Below are positions 5,897 through 6,093 of a stretch of DNA of 6,093 nucleotides, in pieces. Within the stretch, counting starts at the first letter, position 1, and each line of letters begins with the position of its first letter. Under the pieces are notes generated by a model. It ran no database searches and was not told the DNA's origin. It saw only the letters and a list, made by a program, of their open reading frames with translations. This DNA is from Candidatus Nesterenkonia stercoripullorum. GTDB taxonomy: Bacteria; Actinomycetota; Actinomycetes; Actinomycetales; Micrococcaceae. Made by a program: the position numbers and the translations under genes. The DNA lies in assembly GCA_019114115.1 (NCBI GenBank), contig DXGD01000241.1, positions 1-6,093 on the forward strand, given 5' to 3'.

Positions 5897-5916
5897 GCCA
5901 GCGGCGATAGGCTGGC
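5897..5916 (-). other. Hairpin in the aminotransferase leader
   Basis: GCCAGC and GCTGGC form a perfect six-base stem with an eight-base loop. If transcription starts near 5977, this lies in a leader of about 130 bases, 50 to 75 bases before the start codon. No riboswitch or leader peptide could be recognised, and the stem is short enough to be chance. Confidence 0.25.
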
Positions 5917-5956
5917 TGGCTGCGGCTCCCGCGCGGAGGCTCCTCGGAAACGTGCG

Positions 5957-5970
5957 GATTGTTGACAATC
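5957..5970. promoter_or_regulatory. 14-bp palindrome, probable repressor operator of the aminotransferase gene
   Basis: GATTGT and ACAATC flank a TG centre as a perfect inverted repeat. This AT-rich form, ATTGT-NN-ACAAT, stands out in GC-rich surroundings and resembles operators of GntR-family (FadR/FCD type) regulators. It lies about 7 to 20 bases downstream of the start predicted from the promoter-like pair at 5984-6012, a usual place for repression. It also contains a perfect TTGACA on the plus strand (5962-5967), so it could overlap a divergent promoter. The regulator family is inferred. Confidence 0.5.
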
Positions 5971-5983
5971 TTCTGCGTCTTTC

Positions 5984-6012
5984 AGGCTACGCGGTCCGGC
6001 GGGAGTTGTCAG
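5984..6012 (-). promoter_or_regulatory. Promoter of the aminotransferase gene
   Basis: On the minus strand CTGACA (6012-6007, five of six matches to the -35 consensus) and TAGCCT (5989-5984, fitting TANNNT) are separated by 17 bp. Transcription would start near 5977, giving a leader of about 130 bases before ATG 5844. No better pair was seen nearer the gene. Confidence 0.5.
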
Positions 6013-6093
6013 CCGGCATGCAGGCTGCTGGAGACAGGGTCGTTCTCATGCCGTTGCCATGCCGAGCAAAGATTTCAGCACGCCAGGGAATAT
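6013..6093. other. Unassigned sequence at the window end
   Basis: Nothing here can be assigned firmly. On the minus strand a frame open from the edge ends at a TGA (6048-6046) after codons reading IFPGVLKSLLGMATA, which could be the C-terminus of an upstream gene. On the plus strand, frames starting at ATG 6018, 6048 or 6059 stay open to the edge and could be the start of a divergent gene. None has a clear ribosome binding site. The sequence beyond 6093 would decide. Confidence 0.3.

Noticed and set aside
1..6093. Signs of a mobile island, phage or defence system
   Set aside because: No integrase, transposase, tRNA, attachment-site repeats or toxin-antitoxin pairs were seen, and base composition appears even across the genes.

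Overview
The window is high-GC DNA with actinobacterial traits: dense genes, G/C-ending codons, GTG starts and TGA stops. Homology recalled from memory points to Micrococcales (a Micrococcaceae- or Brevibacteriaceae-like genome), but nothing here fixes the genus. There are no RNA genes, insertion sequences, CRISPR arrays or phage genes. It reads as ordinary chromosome with a few unusual details.

Layout. Positions 2322 down to 1 (minus strand) hold one operon: an ABC-transporter ATPase, an ABC-2 type permease whose start touches the ATPase stop (TGATG), and, 19 bp further on, the membrane half of a sensor histidine kinase that runs off the left edge. The order ATPase, permease, kinase (and presumably a response regulator outside the window) matches drug- or stress-responsive export modules such as Bacillus subtilis yvfRSTU. 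A 151-bp divergent region (2323-2473) separates this operon from a plus-strand gene (2474-3607) for a Xi-class glutathione-transferase-like enzyme of the glutathionyl-hydroquinone reductase family. A plus-strand cytoplasmic SGNH/GDSL hydrolase with its own promoter follows (3730-4521). It converges on a minus-strand class-III PLP aminotransferase of the GABA-transaminase type (4567-5844), with a hairpin between the two. The last 249 bp (5845-6093) are the control region of the aminotransferase: a promoter-like pair, a 14-bp operator-like palindrome just downstream of it, and unassigned sequence at the window end.

How the genes relate. The ABC proteins and kinase very probably act together: the kinase senses a compound or envelope stress, and the pump is the target and possibly a co-sensor. 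The other three genes look like separate transcription units: redox repair or quinone detoxification, ester hydrolysis, and amine nitrogen use. No single pathway joins them.

Most unusual points: a 7 x 12-bp in-frame tandem repeat that gives the ABC ATPase a His-rich H-x-x-Q/E tract; replacement of the usual glutathione-recognition Glu-Ser pair in the Xi-class enzyme, which fits mycothiol use; a perfect 18-bp palindrome touching the ABC operon's start codon region; and a promoter spacing suggesting that the Xi-class gene is transcribed leaderless. I found no evidence for a wholly new system.
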